Of a stretch of DNA of 64,000 nucleotides, positions 11,530 through 24,382 are shown piece by piece. The notes under the pieces are model-generated. The model did no database searches and was not told the DNA's origin. It saw only the letters and a program-made list of their open reading frames with translations. The translations under genes were made by a program, and so were the position numbers. Positions within the stretch are counted from its first letter, which is position 1; each line of letters opens with the position of its first letter. Source of the DNA: Cyclina sinensis (taxonomy: Eukaryota > Mollusca > Bivalvia > Venerida > Veneridae); contig JAAONU010000001.1 in the NCBI GenBank assembly GCA_012932295.1, positions 40,348,780-40,412,779 on the forward strand, read 5' to 3'.

Positions 11530-11626
11530 AAATATTCCGGGCACCAGCCTTAACCTTCAGTGCTATCATAAAAACACGTGTCTTTCCTCCTACACAGGTT
11601 GGACGCAAGACAACATGCTGTCACAC
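11530..11626 (-). pseudogene. MPST last-exon pseudogene, copy A
   Basis: Minus strand, aligned to exon 3 of the intact MPST at 45859-45992. The acceptor (CTAC|GTGTGAC style on the minus strand) and the start (G)VTACC are kept. A later deletion of about 30 bp removes the conserved GSW(L/V)EWY region, and the frame ends early in TAA. No exon 2 is found in this block, so the copy is dead. Its position left of the first amine oxidase gene implies that an older amine oxidase/MPST block once lay here. Confidence 0.7.
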
Positions 11627-11818
11627 CTACACAATGAAAACGCAGTCTTTATATCCTGCAAACGTAACTACATCAATTTGTATATAATTCTAACATTCCC
11701 AATCTGTAACCACGCATAATCACGTATGCATCTCTGTGCTTCATCTAAGAGATTTTATGATAAAAGTAAATAAAATTTTGCAACTGAGACGATATAAAAC
11801 ACATATCATTTATATTCA

Positions 11819-11970
11819 ATGTATAGGAAGTGAGCAGTAGCAGTATAGCTACTGCTAACTTCAGGTTTTGCCTACTGCTACTGCTGTTACTGCTACTGCC
11901 AACTTCACGTTTGATTTAATTTCTACTGCCAACTGCTACTGCGTACTGCTACTGCCAACTTCATATTAGT
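11819..11970. mobile_element. Short foldback element, 152 bp, 9-bp target duplication
   Basis: A reduced copy of the 39073-40889 element. It has the same left end ('at(a/g)tataggaagtgagca'), the same right end ('...attagt'), and arms of 'gcagtagcagta' and its inverse 'tactgctactgc'. It is flanked by TTATATTCA at 11810-11818 and 11971-11979. The paralogous block at 24640-24675 lacks the element and reads straight through. Non-autonomous. Confidence 0.75.
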
Positions 11971-13740
11971 TTATATTCATTAGTCAGGCTTTGTTTTGTA
12001 ACAGTTGTAGTTGCTTTGAATGGCATGAGAATAGGCGTCCATTTTCACAGGTGAATACTTAACCTTTAGGTTAAACACAACTATATAAAATCCTACAGTA
12101 TTTGATTAATGCATGAAGTCCCACTCTCATTATATTAGCTTTTGAAGATGTTACATTTGTCCATTTATAGAAAGAAACAGTCATGAGAAACAATTTCATT
12201 CATACTTTATTTCATAGTATCACTATCACTATTTTTTCAAAACGACAAAATTAGCCAAGAAATGTCCAGCATACTTATGGCTTATTTCAATTTGTTCTTC
12301 AGTATGTGTATTATTTTAAAGTAAAAAATGATTTTCAAAACAACCTTTACATTTAAAGCATTCAGAGAACTTTTTCATCTTATAACCTGGACAAACTGAC
12401 TGCTCCACGACAAAACTTTGGTGGTGTATAACCAAAAGGCGGTTGCTTGACAGCCAAGATGTTAAACGTGTGGGTGCATAGCGCCGCAGCGAAATATAAC
12501 GTCATTGAAATAAATGTATAGTCTACATGTATTCTTGGTCTAATTCAGTCACTGACAGAAGAGTAAGGTTGCCTTTTTAATCATTCTATAGAAGCTATAT
12601 CAAACCTCTCATTTTCATCGAATTATTACACCTACTAATACTGTTATTCAGCTTCTCATTACATGATTTTGAATGAAAGCTATTGCTGGATCGTTAACTC
12701 ATGGCTCATAACCGTACCATTTAAAACCGGCTACACGAATACAAATACAACTTACGTTTGCATGATTTAACAAAGAGGTAAAGTTATATTTTCATCACAA
12801 ACAAGAATATAACAAAAGAGCACATGATAATGTTTGTGGGTAAAACCTTCTGTTATAAGATTTAAGAGTCATGCTGTGGATCCATGAATCAACAACATTT
12901 CTGTAAGAAAACTTGTAACTTGTTTTCGAAAGATTTCTTTGAAAATAATCCTAGCAGTGTCTGTGTATTCCAACAAAATACATTCAGTGTGAAAGTTGTC
13001 GAGAGAATTCGTCTACGATTACAGTCCTAAACAAGAAATTGTGCCTATATTTCTGTGCAAAAAAGTGCATTTCTTATCAGCGAAGTTGGTTAAGCTCCCG
13101 TTTACACCGTTTTCTAAGTTTCGAGAATCATGGTATTTCCGTGATTTCAGGAACGCAGACATGTATTTTGAGAATATTAAAGCAGAATCCGATTGATGAA
13201 ATCATTTCTGAAATTTTCTGTGATTGGTCCATATAATTTCTGCGATGATGTGAACATGTCCCCCTTAGTGATATCGTTTGAGAGAGAATCATGACGTCAG
13301 TGACGACCGCCATGTTAAAGTTACGTCAGGAGTGAAAAAGTCACCTGAAATCCTTGATTAACAATCTGATTTTTGTATTCACGAGGAACGAAGTGAATAA
13401 AGTATTACCATAATTCAGAAATCAAACACCGGAAGTTAACGAACTAACAGCATGCAGTTCCGGTTACTCTGCAATACATAGTAGTTCTTTGGAATTACCA
13501 TAAAGGTGAATAATTTGGTCTGAAGCTTTAAAATCAAGTAAATAGTAAATGTTTTTTGTACTAATAAACCTTTCTAGTAGTTTTAATGATGAGTGTACAA
13601 AAAAAGAAACAGCACTCGCTAAATACTAATTTTTCAATACCGAATTGTTCTGATTTTAACACTGGGAAATCAATACACAGCTTCTCTGTCCGATGCCATT
13701 GACTGATCCAATCAAATAACAACATTTAAACACACCTCCG
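11971..13740. repeat. Duplicated block A: remainder of MPST intron/flank homology
   Basis: Short anchors match block B (24680-26740) and block C (46000-48060) in the same order: 'aggcgtccattttcac', 'gccgcag.gaa..ataacgtc', 'tcattttcatcgaat', 'cggctacacgaa' and 'ttacgtcaggagtgaaaaag' (the last only in A and B). There is no intact exon. MPST exon 2, which should lie near 12560 by colinearity, is missing. A CRE-like TGACGTCA lies at 13292-13299. Confidence 0.55.
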
Positions 13741-16357
13741 ATAGATGGATACAAACTCCATAAAATGTTTACTCCCCTTTCATACATTCAGCGCCGACAG
13801 GCATGTCACGTGATGATGGTTGAAAGTAAATAAGCAACATGTTAAACTTTTCTGTACGGAAAATTGCCAGTATTATTATTCCTATATGTACAATTGGAGC
13901 GGGGTTAGTGTTATCCAATATTATGTAATTCTATGTTTTGATTGGCTGTTAGAAGATCCGATTATTGCCGAAGCATTACGTATTTTTACGATGTGCTACC
14001 TGTTGAATCAATTTGTGAAGTTGTGTTATTCCGGAAATCCTCGGAGAAAATCACGTGACTGTCTGGTAATATTGTATAGGAACGTTGGATCTCATTGTTT
14101 TGAAATCTATAAATAGTAACAAGTAACTGATAAGAGATAAGGTAACTTTTTGAAGGTTGGCAAAACTATGGCGGTTGATAACAATACAAAACATAGTAAT
14201 TTTGTAATTATCGTTTGAAAGTCATTTTTCATTAAACAGTTCAGTATTTTATATCATTCGAAAGGTCTGTAATCTCATATTTTAGGGCCTACATATTTAA
14301 AAAAATAATTGTCAAAACTTTTTTCATTTTTGTTTGTAAATGATTAAACTTAGTGCATCTTAGCTGCTAGAGAAATGCTAAAACGACATGTATAAATTAA
14401 TTTACTTTTCTTTTTTAAAAGCAAAAATTCCAAATCTGCTTATATTTTCAAAATATGAATCTAAAGAGCCTTCAAATGATGTAAAATGATAAATGTTTAT
14501 GTTTACTGTTTTCAAATAATAGCATTCGGCTCACGAAGAAGTTATCTAAAATTAAAAATTCTGTCTGGTTCCCGGTCGTACTTTGCTACGACAGTGACTG
14601 TGTCTCAACTGGTCTTTATGTTGAATTACATCAAAGTAATCAAAGCATGGTCATAGTTTATTATCATCATTGATATTACAAGTATATTTGTTATTCTGTC
14701 CAAGCATGTTTGTTATTCTGTTCAAGCATGTTATTCCATGAAATTCATGTTATTTTGTTACTTAACAAAACAAACTAAGTTTCAGTATCATAATTATCAC
14801 CATTAATATCAAGAGATATATGGAAATAAAAGGTTGAACAAATATGTTGTTGTTGTTCTTCAAAAACATGTGCATTACCTTAGTTATAATAGGCCTGAAC
14901 AGACAGGACTTCATTTTAAAGATACACGTTAAATTTCATTATTTGGCATCTGCAAACAAAATAGAGTGCTGTAGATTTAGGTTCCTTAAAAATACAGTAA
15001 AAACCGTACACTCAAATGGACTCAAGTCCATTTGAATTTTTCTTGTTTAAAGGTACTTTTACATCCAGGCATGTTAATGGATGCAATTTCAAATGTAACT
15101 GGACAGAAAAGAAAGAAATTTTTCTTTAAAAAAGTAACTAGACTACTTCTAAATGTAAATGTAGCTGAAATCCACCTAAAGGTAACGCGTGACGGCAGAA
15201 TGAAGGGGAAATCACTGCGAGGAGATTGAGAGATAATCATTGCCATTTTTGTTAGATCAAAGCGCTGTAAGTACTAGAGTATTCTATGCTCTTGGTAATG
15301 GTACAATGGAAACACGATTATGTAATGTTAATTTTTGCAGACCTTAACCAGAAAAGAACCAGTGACTTTAATTTTAATCAGCACTCATCGCTGATAAATT
15401 TATATACAAATTGTTAATTTAAAATTAAGCTTGCAAGTCATAGGCAAGTTCAGTTCAGCAAATCAGCAGAAGGCATGTATACTAGTTTCAACATTAGGAG
15501 TGGAGAAAAGAACAAAACAAATTTTTATCACTCCAATGAAATGGGGTAAAATACGAAAGCTGTTTATATGCTTAATCTATTCATATTCATCCGCTCGCTG
15601 TCTTTTTAAAATTGTATTCATTGATCTCCAAGCAGAGTATACAAAAACAGTTTCAGTTTTTGTTTAGTTTTGAAACATGGAACTTCGTATGTGAATAGAT
15701 CTTATTGAAGAGTAGTGTTGAACCCGTGAACTTTAACTCTCTTTTGAGTAATTTTGAAGTCATTGAAGTCATAGTTCGAATATGTGTTATGTTAAAATTA
15801 ATCGTTCATCATCTGATCAAAATCCATTGAACCCTTTTCATATTTTTATCATAAAATAAAATGAAAAGCTATGTTCAACTTCAAAAAATGTCACTTGGTT
15901 ATAAAAATTTATCTATTATCAATCATGGAAATGAAATAACGTAAGTACTTTGTTTGTTTTCCAAATCATATATTACAATGTAAAATGATACATTTTTCTA
16001 AATTTGCTAAATAACATTCTTTCAACTAAATGATCATAAAGCTTCTCATATTTTTGCCGAGAAAGAATATCATCTCAACGAGTGAATACTTCAGTGCTTG
16101 CAGCGCTTTGATTATTATGTGCAGTAGATGTACGGTGTTGTTGGTAGAAAGTAAATCATAATACTAGAACGTGTGTATATCTTTAGACAGGCTCTAGAAA
16201 AATCTGCAGATGAAGTGATACAAATACAGTTTTAGTTATTTTATTGGATAGTTGATAGCTGAATCTTGGGTTCAAATCAGTACTCGTGTGTGACAGGCGG
16301 AAAGTACTCGTGATTGTTAAGACGGTGAATAAGAGTTTTAATTTGTAAGAATTCCAA
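13741..16357. other. Gene-free stretch upstream of the amine oxidase array
   Basis: No supported exon. It contains a 24-nt perfect hairpin (15012-15035) and, at 15020-15230, a frame of 65 codons with no motif. Frames at 13820-14116 and 15431-15667 lack splice context and look like chance. Confidence 0.4.
15012..15035. repeat. Perfect 11-bp inverted repeat (hairpin)
   Basis: TCAAATGGACT, a 2-nt loop, then AGTCCATTTGA. Could be the end of a repeat element or a fold-back; no function is assigned. Confidence 0.7.
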
Positions 16358-16918
16358 TTTCAGTCATCGTTATGTCGAGACAGAAGCAAAAGCAGTTTAA
16401 AGTGTGCGAAAATAAGCAATAAACGTTTGTGTAAAATATTTTGTTCATCACTGTAGTCACGTGTTATATATATTTGCGAGTACTGTCTAACAAATGACGT
16501 AATACGCAAGTAGAATATTTGACGATTGGTCGATACACGTAGGTAGATCCATAATTACATATAAAGGTTATGTAAATCTGTGGATTTAGAATTTAAGAGC
16601 TACTTTTTTACAGAAGACTTTTCTTCGTTGCTATAATATGGTGTTATTCGTTACTAAAATGTAAAAAAGCAAGCTCAGCTAGTAAGGTACACTTGATACA
16701 AACATTAATTATGCAGACAGAATTGTCGTTACTTATTGCAAGATATCCCGCATAGTTTGTCAATCTTTAGATAACTTCTTTTGGCATAAGAAGTATCACA
16801 CAAGTGTCAAAAGTCGCCCCTGGTTTTAGCAAGATGAAACGAAATGCGGTGAGACACCACTACACTCAGCAATGTTCGACCATTTAAACAGACTCTTATT
16901 GATCATTTCTGCAGGACA
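16358..16918 (+). promoter_or_regulatory. 5' region of amine oxidase gene 1
   Basis: This block is shared by all array members: a 'gtcgagacag' block, then 'gtagtcacgtgtta' with a CACGTG E-box (16458-16463), then the blocks around 16600-16900. The base run just before the ATG, 'tttctgcag|gacaatg', looks like a splice acceptor and recurs before the other ATGs (29880, 34618, 37757). The ATG therefore probably lies in the second exon of the mRNA, behind a non-coding 5' exon that I cannot place. Confidence 0.5.
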
Positions 16919-18426
16919 ATGATGGCTTCTCATTCTCAGAGACAGCCTAGTGTGATCGTTGTTGGTGCTGGTATTTCCGGACTCTCTGCAGCCTGGCGCT
17001 TGATAGATGCTGGATTTAAAGATGTGCTTATCCTAGAAGCCAGTAACAGGTTTGTTTCTTACTTTCACATTTATTTCCAACAAAATGCCTCTTATTTAAT
17101 GACTATTTATTATGTCCCACTTAGAAGAAAGGAGGGGAAGTATATGGTTTGCATATGACGATCAGTTGGTAGACCAATTTGTTTACAATCAATAACATGA
17201 GAACACTGGCACAGATATTTTCTATTTGGTAGACATTTCTGGTATGATAACAAGATGAACTTTTTTGTTTTTGGGCCCGCAGGGTCAAAGGTCAAGCTCA
17301 CAGATGTCTACATGTTTCTGATCAACAACTCAAGAATTACGACACCTATGTCTTTCAAACTTTACAGCTTGGCTAGGCTTAACCAGCAAATCAACTGTAT
17401 TGTTTATTGTCCCTGTAGGTGCAATTCAAAGGGGTCCGCATTATGAAAACGGCATTCGATCAATAACCCGAGAACAACTTCACCCAGGACTTTCAAACAT
17501 GGGTGGTGGTTGGCCATTATAAGTAGATTTACACTATTGTTTTTTTTTAACCCACGAGATCAGCTTTACAGGGATCAGCACCTTGAAAACTATTTCCGAT
17601 CAAAAACTCAAGGAAAGCTGCACCAAGGACCTCCAACTTTCTAGGATTGTTGGCCATGATGAGTAGATAACCCTTATTGATTTTGGGCGCACAAAGTCAA
17701 CGGTAAATGCCACAGGGTCTAGCAATTTGGGTTTCCGATCAATAACCCAAGAAAATCTTAGCAGGATGGTTTGTCATGATAAGTAGATGAATCATTTTGC
17801 TTTTGGCCCACAGTGTCATAGGGACATGAACTTTGAAAACAGTTTTCGGTTAATAACTGAAGTACCCTGCATGCACTTCAAACAATACAAGATGGTTTGC
17901 ATGGAGAGTAGATGACGCAAATCGTTTAGCAGCCCTCATGGCCAATGATTAAGCTTTCAGGGGCGAGCACTTTAAAAACAGTTTCCGATCAACAACTAAT
18001 CACAAAACCATCAAACTTTACAAGATGTTTTGGTATGAAGAGTAGATGAACCCTATTTTTAGGTCCACAGCGTAAACTGGTAAAGCTTACAGGGGCCCAC
18101 GCTTAGAAAGTGGTTTCTGATCAATAACTTTAAGATAACTGCTTCATGGACCTTCAAGATTACTTTACAGGATGGTTTAGCATGTTTAGATATGTGCTCA
18201 CTGTATTAATTGTCAAATACATACGGACCTGTATTTCTTAAGTGGTCTTCAGTCAATTACTCGAGAATAAGAGAATTCATGTATTTAAAACATAGTTTAG
18301 CTTTATCAGTAGATAATTCTACATTAAGTTGTTTTAGGTTCACCGTATTGAATTGACATTCATTGATCTTGAGGGTGTCTGATGCACATAAAAGATGCAC
18401 GGGGGATATATTTCATTTTTTATGCG

Positions 18427-18463
<37 letters not shown>

Positions 18464-19053
18464 AAAATACGAGTTTTTATTGAAACATATTGATACATAG
18501 ACTTGTATATCAACAGATTTCAATGTAAAACATCTTAACGTACACATATAGACCTACACAGAGCTAAGAAATAGCGAGCTTTAGGGCAGGTTTTGCGTAT
18601 GATAACGTGAACAACTGTGCAGTTAGGACAATGCATAAGTTTACAAAAGCAGAGGATAGTTTTATCTGTGGTCTTTTTAAATGTGAATACGGAATGTATC
18701 TCATTCAGAAGTGATACAATTGAATATTTCATGAGCGCGTAGCGTGAGTGAACATATTACAGCTATCACTTTGAGATAAAATATATTCCATATTCAAAGA
18801 AAACAAACAATTTATATTTATATTATGCTAATTGATGAATAACTGCTAAAACTATTAATTACAATAAATTGACTATGCAATAACATGTGTTACGAATACA
18901 TAATTAATCTTCATTTCAAAACATTTTTCTCACTTTTTTTTCAATTCTAAGAGTAAGTCAATACTTAAACCTTAATATCTGAAAGGTTATCACTTTAAGT
19001 CAACCAGTAATTATTTGTTTTGTCATCAGTGACGTTAATTTGGTGATGTCAAA

Positions 19054-19092
<39 letters not shown>

Positions 19093-21453
19093 ATGAAATT
19101 CTGGAGGTGCAACAGTACTGCTAAATCATTTAATGTTGTTTCCAAACTTTATCATTCTTGAACAATTTTGAATCTAGAGCCATATAAAACATACATTTCG
19201 ACAATTTGATTGACGACAATCATTACAGTCGTAAAATTGACACATCGGTCAACGATCTTCAACCTCCGTGTTTGAGTGTCTCACGCACTATTGTAGTTTT
19301 AGTATTACGAAAGAAATTTAACGGAAAGTGTTTTCTGTTTAGGGCCTACAACTCAGCTGTAAATATATGTACCTGTTTTCTTTTTTTTTTTCATTTTGCC
19401 TAAGAATACGACCTAACAGTTCAGTTTAAAGTATCAATAAATGAAAATATAAATGACAGAAATATACCGATTTCTTTCCTTATAGGTAAAAGGTAATTCA
19501 TGAACAAAATAAAATCAATCTATAGTCTTTGAATTTTCAAAGTTCAAAGGGATGTTAAGAGTTGTTCCAGAAATTCTACTGCGCACGATATAGAAAGCTG
19601 TATTAGTTACAGTGTGAACGATTGAGAATGTATCCCGCAGCTAGAACACAGTATATCATTGGTTAGCATCGAATAAGAAAAAGTAGTAATATACATTAAA
19701 ATTATAAGAAAACAAATTATATTTACAGGATTGGTGGTCGGATTCACACAGTACCGTTTGGTGATGGAGACATGCCTGTTGAACTTGGGGCTAACTGGAT
19801 TCACGGTCCTACCATTGAGAATTCGACCTTCCGGATAGCTGAGACAATAGGGGCACTGAGGCCTTATAGACTGATTAATAGGTATTGTACATTTCTAATA
19901 AATCTATAGATTCTCAATGCTTCACAGATTTGTATTATATGTTCCCGGAACAACCATTTTTAACCACATCCAAAATTCGAACAGTTCCTTTATTTCATGT
20001 GCGATTATGTCATGTTTCGGGATAATCTATGATTATTTTAAAACGCATCGTCTCTGAAGTTCTTTTTCCTGATAGTTTAAGCCATAGATTTTTATACTTT
20101 CCTAAGGAAAGATCATGCGTTCGTTTCACTGTGTAGAAATCTTCCATTTTCCTATTTGATAGATTTCACTTTCATCGATCTAAATTGTGACTCTGACGAG
20201 GTTTAGATATTTTGCCTGTCAAAGAAAGAGACATTTCAGATAATTTAACTAATTGTTTCTACAATTTTGTTGACTTTATAACGTGTCCATGATTTTCTAG
20301 AATGAGCGCGAGATTCATGCGCGAGGACGGGAGTGAAATAGACAGGGCAACTGTCAAAGACGCAATCCATTTACATGATGCAGTGGCTGATGACGTATTT
20401 CAGAAACTTCCTTATGAACGAATTCACAACAACAGAATCGTTACCATCGCACCTCTACTATATGAATGTTTAGAAACAGAACTTCAAAAACTAGACATGG
20501 ATAAAGATAAACTAGAGGACATGAGGAGAGTTCTTAATGCAATAATGAATTACAACAGATTTCATGAAGGTGATGAACTGGAAAAAGTAACATTGGAAGG
20601 AGTTCAGAAAGACTTAACTTTTCCACAGGGTGGCAATGTTCATATCCCGGGAGGTTATATACAGATACTGAATCATTTGATGAAGAAGATCCCAAAGCAT
20701 TCACTAATTCTGCAATGTGAGGTTGTCAGGGTCAACTGGGATTGTCTTAAGGATGAAAAAGTCAAAGTTGAAACGAAGGATGGAAAGAGATATGTCGCTG
20801 ACCATGTCATCGTGACTTGTTCTGTTGGGTATTTAAGGAAGCATCATGGTTCTCTGTTCACACCGATGCTACCCCAACCCAAAATTAACGCACTGAACTC
20901 TCTCACACTTGGACGAGTTAATAAAATATTCTTGGAATTCGATCAAGCTGTACTGGCACCGAGTTACGCGTGTATTGCATTTGCCTGGAACGATACAGAC
21001 ACGGGGCGAGACCAAAGTAAATGGTTTAAACGTATCTTTGGTTTCGATCAGATTTTTACAAAGCAGAACACAGTTCTTGGGTGGATTGCAGGAGATAGTG
21101 CAGAGTACATGGAAAAGTTAACGGACAAAGAAATTGCCGAAACATGTGTTCAACTATTGCGGAAGTTTTTGAGAAATGAGAATATTTCCTACCCAAAAGC
21201 TGTTCTTGTTTCAAGATGGTGCGGTAATCCTTATGTACTAGGGTCGTACTTTCATCAAACTACTAGCCTGTTTCCAGGAGAGCAAGCGGTATTGTCTGAG
21301 CCGCTGACATTACAGTCTGGAAAACCAGTCTTGATGTTTGCGGGGGAAGCCTTAGCAAACGCATGCACGCATGCTGCAGGTGACACCGGCCTTCAAAAGG
21401 CAGAGGTACTGGTAGATTATTACCGTAAAAATAATTTGTTCTCAAAACTTTAA
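16919..21453 (+). CDS. Flavin-containing amine oxidase (polyamine oxidase-like), gene 1
   Basis: Conceptual splice: exons 16919-17049, 19729-19881 and 20301-21453, all phase 2, GT...AG, about 478 aa. It belongs to the FAD-dependent polyamine/monoamine oxidase family, which oxidises amines to aldehyde, amine and H2O2. Visible features: the N-terminal dinucleotide fold [17 protein letters not shown] (about residues 13-29), [13 protein letters not shown] in exon 2, a lysine in [11 protein letters not shown] (about residue 304) at the place of the conserved flavin-site Lys of plant and animal polyamine oxidases, and a C-terminal FAD motif [16 protein letters not shown]. There is no signal peptide or membrane anchor, so it is probably cytosolic. 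A second ATG follows the first directly. Intron 1 (2.7 kb) is full of tandem repeats. Substrate (spermine, acetylated polyamine or other) cannot be told from sequence. A candidate polyadenylation signal lies near 21936. Confidence 0.88.
17160..18300 (+). repeat. Degenerate tandem repeat of ~130-140 bp in intron 1
   Basis: About nine diverged units, each with 'gatcaataactcaaga'-like and 'ggcccacagggtcaa'-like segments (for example at 17319, 17459, 17601, 17740, 17989, 18119). The same family fills intron 1 of gene 4 (38025-38550). This is a bivalve-type interspersed element with internal tandem structure. Confidence 0.7.
18428..18462. repeat. (TG)n microsatellite
   Basis: About 17 TG units within intron 1 of gene 1. 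Confidence 0.9.
19048..19094. repeat. (AAAT)n microsatellite
   Basis: About eleven AAAT units in intron 1 of gene 1, upstream of exon 2. Confidence 0.9.
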
Positions 21454-21520
21454 CTATTTCTCTGGTCGAAGTGTGATTCTTAGTTCTAACTAGGTATGGA
21501 ATAATTACTTCAAGACTAAT

Positions 21521-21612
21521 TTGATGTTTGCGGGATAGCCTTAGCAAACGCACGCAAGCATGCTGCAGAGGCACTGCTAGAATGTTACGTTAAAGATAAA
21601 CTTCTCAATTTT
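21521..21612 (+). pseudogene. Duplicated tail fragment of the amine oxidase last exon
   Basis: From 'ttgatgtttgcgggatagcc' this repeats the last ~90 coding bases of gene 1 (the [11 protein letters not shown]...C-terminus), starting about 70 bp after the true stop. It has a premature stop (GCG GGA TAG) and an internal deletion. A matching second tail follows the pseudogene at 36236-36360, so the tail duplication predates the split of these two copies. Confidence 0.75.
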
Positions 21613-22869
21613 TTAATAGTTCTCTGTTCGAAGTTTGATTCACAGTTCTATCACGGTATTCACTATGTGTTTCCCGTGATTGTGTTTGTTTTCCTTCTAA
21701 CTATTGGAAAACATTCCAAAATTTCTCCTAAGCTAGGCAGTGAAAGACCTATGATTTTGAATTTGACTTATTCCTTGTTAAGCCAAAAAGATCTTGTATG
21801 TTGTGCATATCTTACATTTCTCTCCTATAACTGAATGTTACTGATCTGCTTATGATTAAAAAAGTAATTCTAAAACCTAATGACAAATGACTTATTAATC
21901 TTAAAACAAATATATATGGTCTAGATTCTTTATTAAATAAAATTCACTGTATTTGATGCATCTGTTTATACCAGTATAATTATGCACAGAATGTATGCGA
22001 TACTTTATCGCCATGCATCATGATAAAGAAATAAAACTATCGAAAGACAAAATCTGGTTCGGGTTATAAAATAGATTGTGACGTTGCTGTATCAAAGCTT
22101 CCTCGCGCATTGAGAACATTTCCTACGTTGCGTCGTCCGTATACCTGAGAATAAAATATCGCAATTGCTCTCTGTGCACGCATTAGGGTCCCGGATTACT
22201 ACCCAAGTATTCATGGGGTCTTTTTGGTATGGTTTACCTACAATCCCATAGTTTCATCTCGTAAGTCGTAAAATGATGTAAAACAATTCATTGTTGGGTC
22301 TTAAACTTGCAGAAATTGAAAAAACTACAGAACTTATATGTCTTATTTGCGTTTTATTTGTTATCGCTCAAGTAGAATCCAAACAAAACAACATTAAAAC
22401 ATACTAAATATCTGACACATAATGGTATAAATAGCAACAGTTCAAGTTTAAATCATTATGCAAGAAAGAGCTATATTTCCGTATACATACACGTACAAAA
22501 AAATTAATATTTCCAAACTAATAGATTTCGCAAAATTTCAGTCATCTACATATAACTATAAATAATAACGTTCAGTGTGCTTCTGAATACACGTTTGTTA
22601 CATGAAATGACTGACAAACAATGTATTACGTCTAACTGTAATAATCACCACCAAACTTCACTGTACACAATTTACTACATGTATAACAAGAGCATCGCAA
22701 AACGGATGAAATGTATGCTTGTGAGCCTAGTCTGCGAACTGATGATGTCAGACATTTCACATGGCGCTGCATAAATATTCGCATATCATCAAATTCAGCA
22801 AGAATGTTTTTTACAACTCCGTGTTGAAACCACGCCAAAGATGTTTATCAGTATCAATAAACCATAACA
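21613..22869. other. 3' flank of gene 1, shared with flanks of genes 2 and 4
   Basis: No exon. Segments such as 'aaaactatcgaaaga' (22037, 32392, 43694) and 'tgaaatgactgacaaacaatgta' (22602; 44815 with changes) show that downstream sequence was duplicated together with the genes. Confidence 0.6.
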
Positions 22870-24335
22870 TATCACTGTGTTTTAAGAGGGGAGGTGGTTA
22901 AAAATGTGACAAGGTAGAGATATGTTTCTTGCATACTGCACTTCTACTTCTTATCATGTATCTTTATTTAAAAGTTCAAGTTAGTTCCTTTCATAATATT
23001 CAAGTTATGTGTCTGAACAAATCCATTATAAAACTAAAGAAACGTAGATAACTTAAAACAAGATAAGGTACAGTTATGCTTTTGGGGTAATGCACTTCTC
23101 ATGACCGCCATCTATCTATTTTTAAGTATCACATCAATTCACTTTACATTTTAAAGTTATGCTTCAGACCAAAACAAATTAGGAGGGGAGATAATTCAAA
23201 AATGGAAGCAGGTAGAGTTATGGTTCCTATGCACTGCACTGTTACTTCTTACCATCTACATATTTGAGGTTTCAAGTCAATCCCTTTCATAGATGTTATG
23301 ATCCAGACAAAAATACATTAAAGGATTAGAATGAGGGAATATCTCATTAACTGGATACAGTAGAGCTGTGCTTCCTGGGCACTTCACTTCTCCTTGTCAC
23401 CATCTAACTATATCTTCTTCTTCTTCTTCTTCCAATACTGTACATGGCCCACTCTGGAGCATCGTCGTACAAAGAATATCTATTATTATTATTATTATCT
23501 ATATTTTAAGTTTCACATCAGTTCATCATTTTACACTTCTGACAAGAAAAAATATAGAAGAGATAATAAAAATGGGACCTGATAGAATTATAGTTCGTGA
23601 ACACTGCACTTCCACGTCTAATCATCTAACTTAATTTAAAGTTTCAAAATAATCCCTTTCATAGTCTTACTATGCTCCGGACAAGAATCATAAAATTAGA
23701 AAAGGGAGATTACTCAAAATGGGATAAGATCTAGTTACGCTTCTTGAGCACGACACCTCTACTTGTCACCGTCAATCTATATTTTAGGTTTCTTCACAGT
23801 GTAAAAGTTATTCTCCAGTAAAAAATAAGAGGAGAATGATTCAAAACTGTCTCCAAGTAGAGTTAAAGTTCTTGTGCACTGCACTTATACTTCTTTCTAT
23901 CTATCATTATATTAATTTTCATGGCAATTCCTTTCATAGTCAGGACAAATATTCATTATAGGAATTTAAGAAGAGGAAATTACTCTTAAACTGGGTAAAG
24001 TAGAGTTATGTTTATGATTTTCAGTATTACACTTTTTCTTCACGCCATCTATCTATATTTTAAGTTTCAGATATATTCACTTCATAGTTTTAAAGTTAAA
24101 ACATTTTAAGAAGGGAGATAATTAAAAAATGGGACCAAATAGAGTTATGGTCATGTGCACTGCACTTTACTTATTGTAAGAAAGTTGCCTAGCAAGATTG
24201 CAGTCAGTCAACTTATTAGCAACGGAGTTATGGTCCGGACAAAGTCTGGACGCCTCCCGTCCGTTATGGGATTTTCCATAATGCGCACCGTCTTTCGACG
24301 GGCGTATAAAAATTATAAGACTATATCAGAATCAG
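22870..24335 (+). repeat. Interspersed element with ~150-170-bp internal tandem units
   Basis: At least eight diverged units carrying 'ggggagataattcaaaa', 'tagagttatggttc', 'cactgcacttctacttct' and 'catctatctatattttaagtttca'. They end in a GC-rich segment ('gtccggacaaagtctggac' near 24230, then 'ttccataatgcgcaccgtctttcgacggg'). It interrupts the flank homology between gene 1 and gene 4, so it inserted after the duplication. Non-coding. Confidence 0.7.
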
Positions 24336-24382
24336 GCCAAAGAGATAATTCTTAAAATTGACGATTGTCATTGCGCAGTAAA

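Noticed and set aside
13820..14116. 98-codon plus-strand gene
   Set aside because: Composition typical of AT-rich chance frames; no domain, splice sites or homologous copy in the other blocks.
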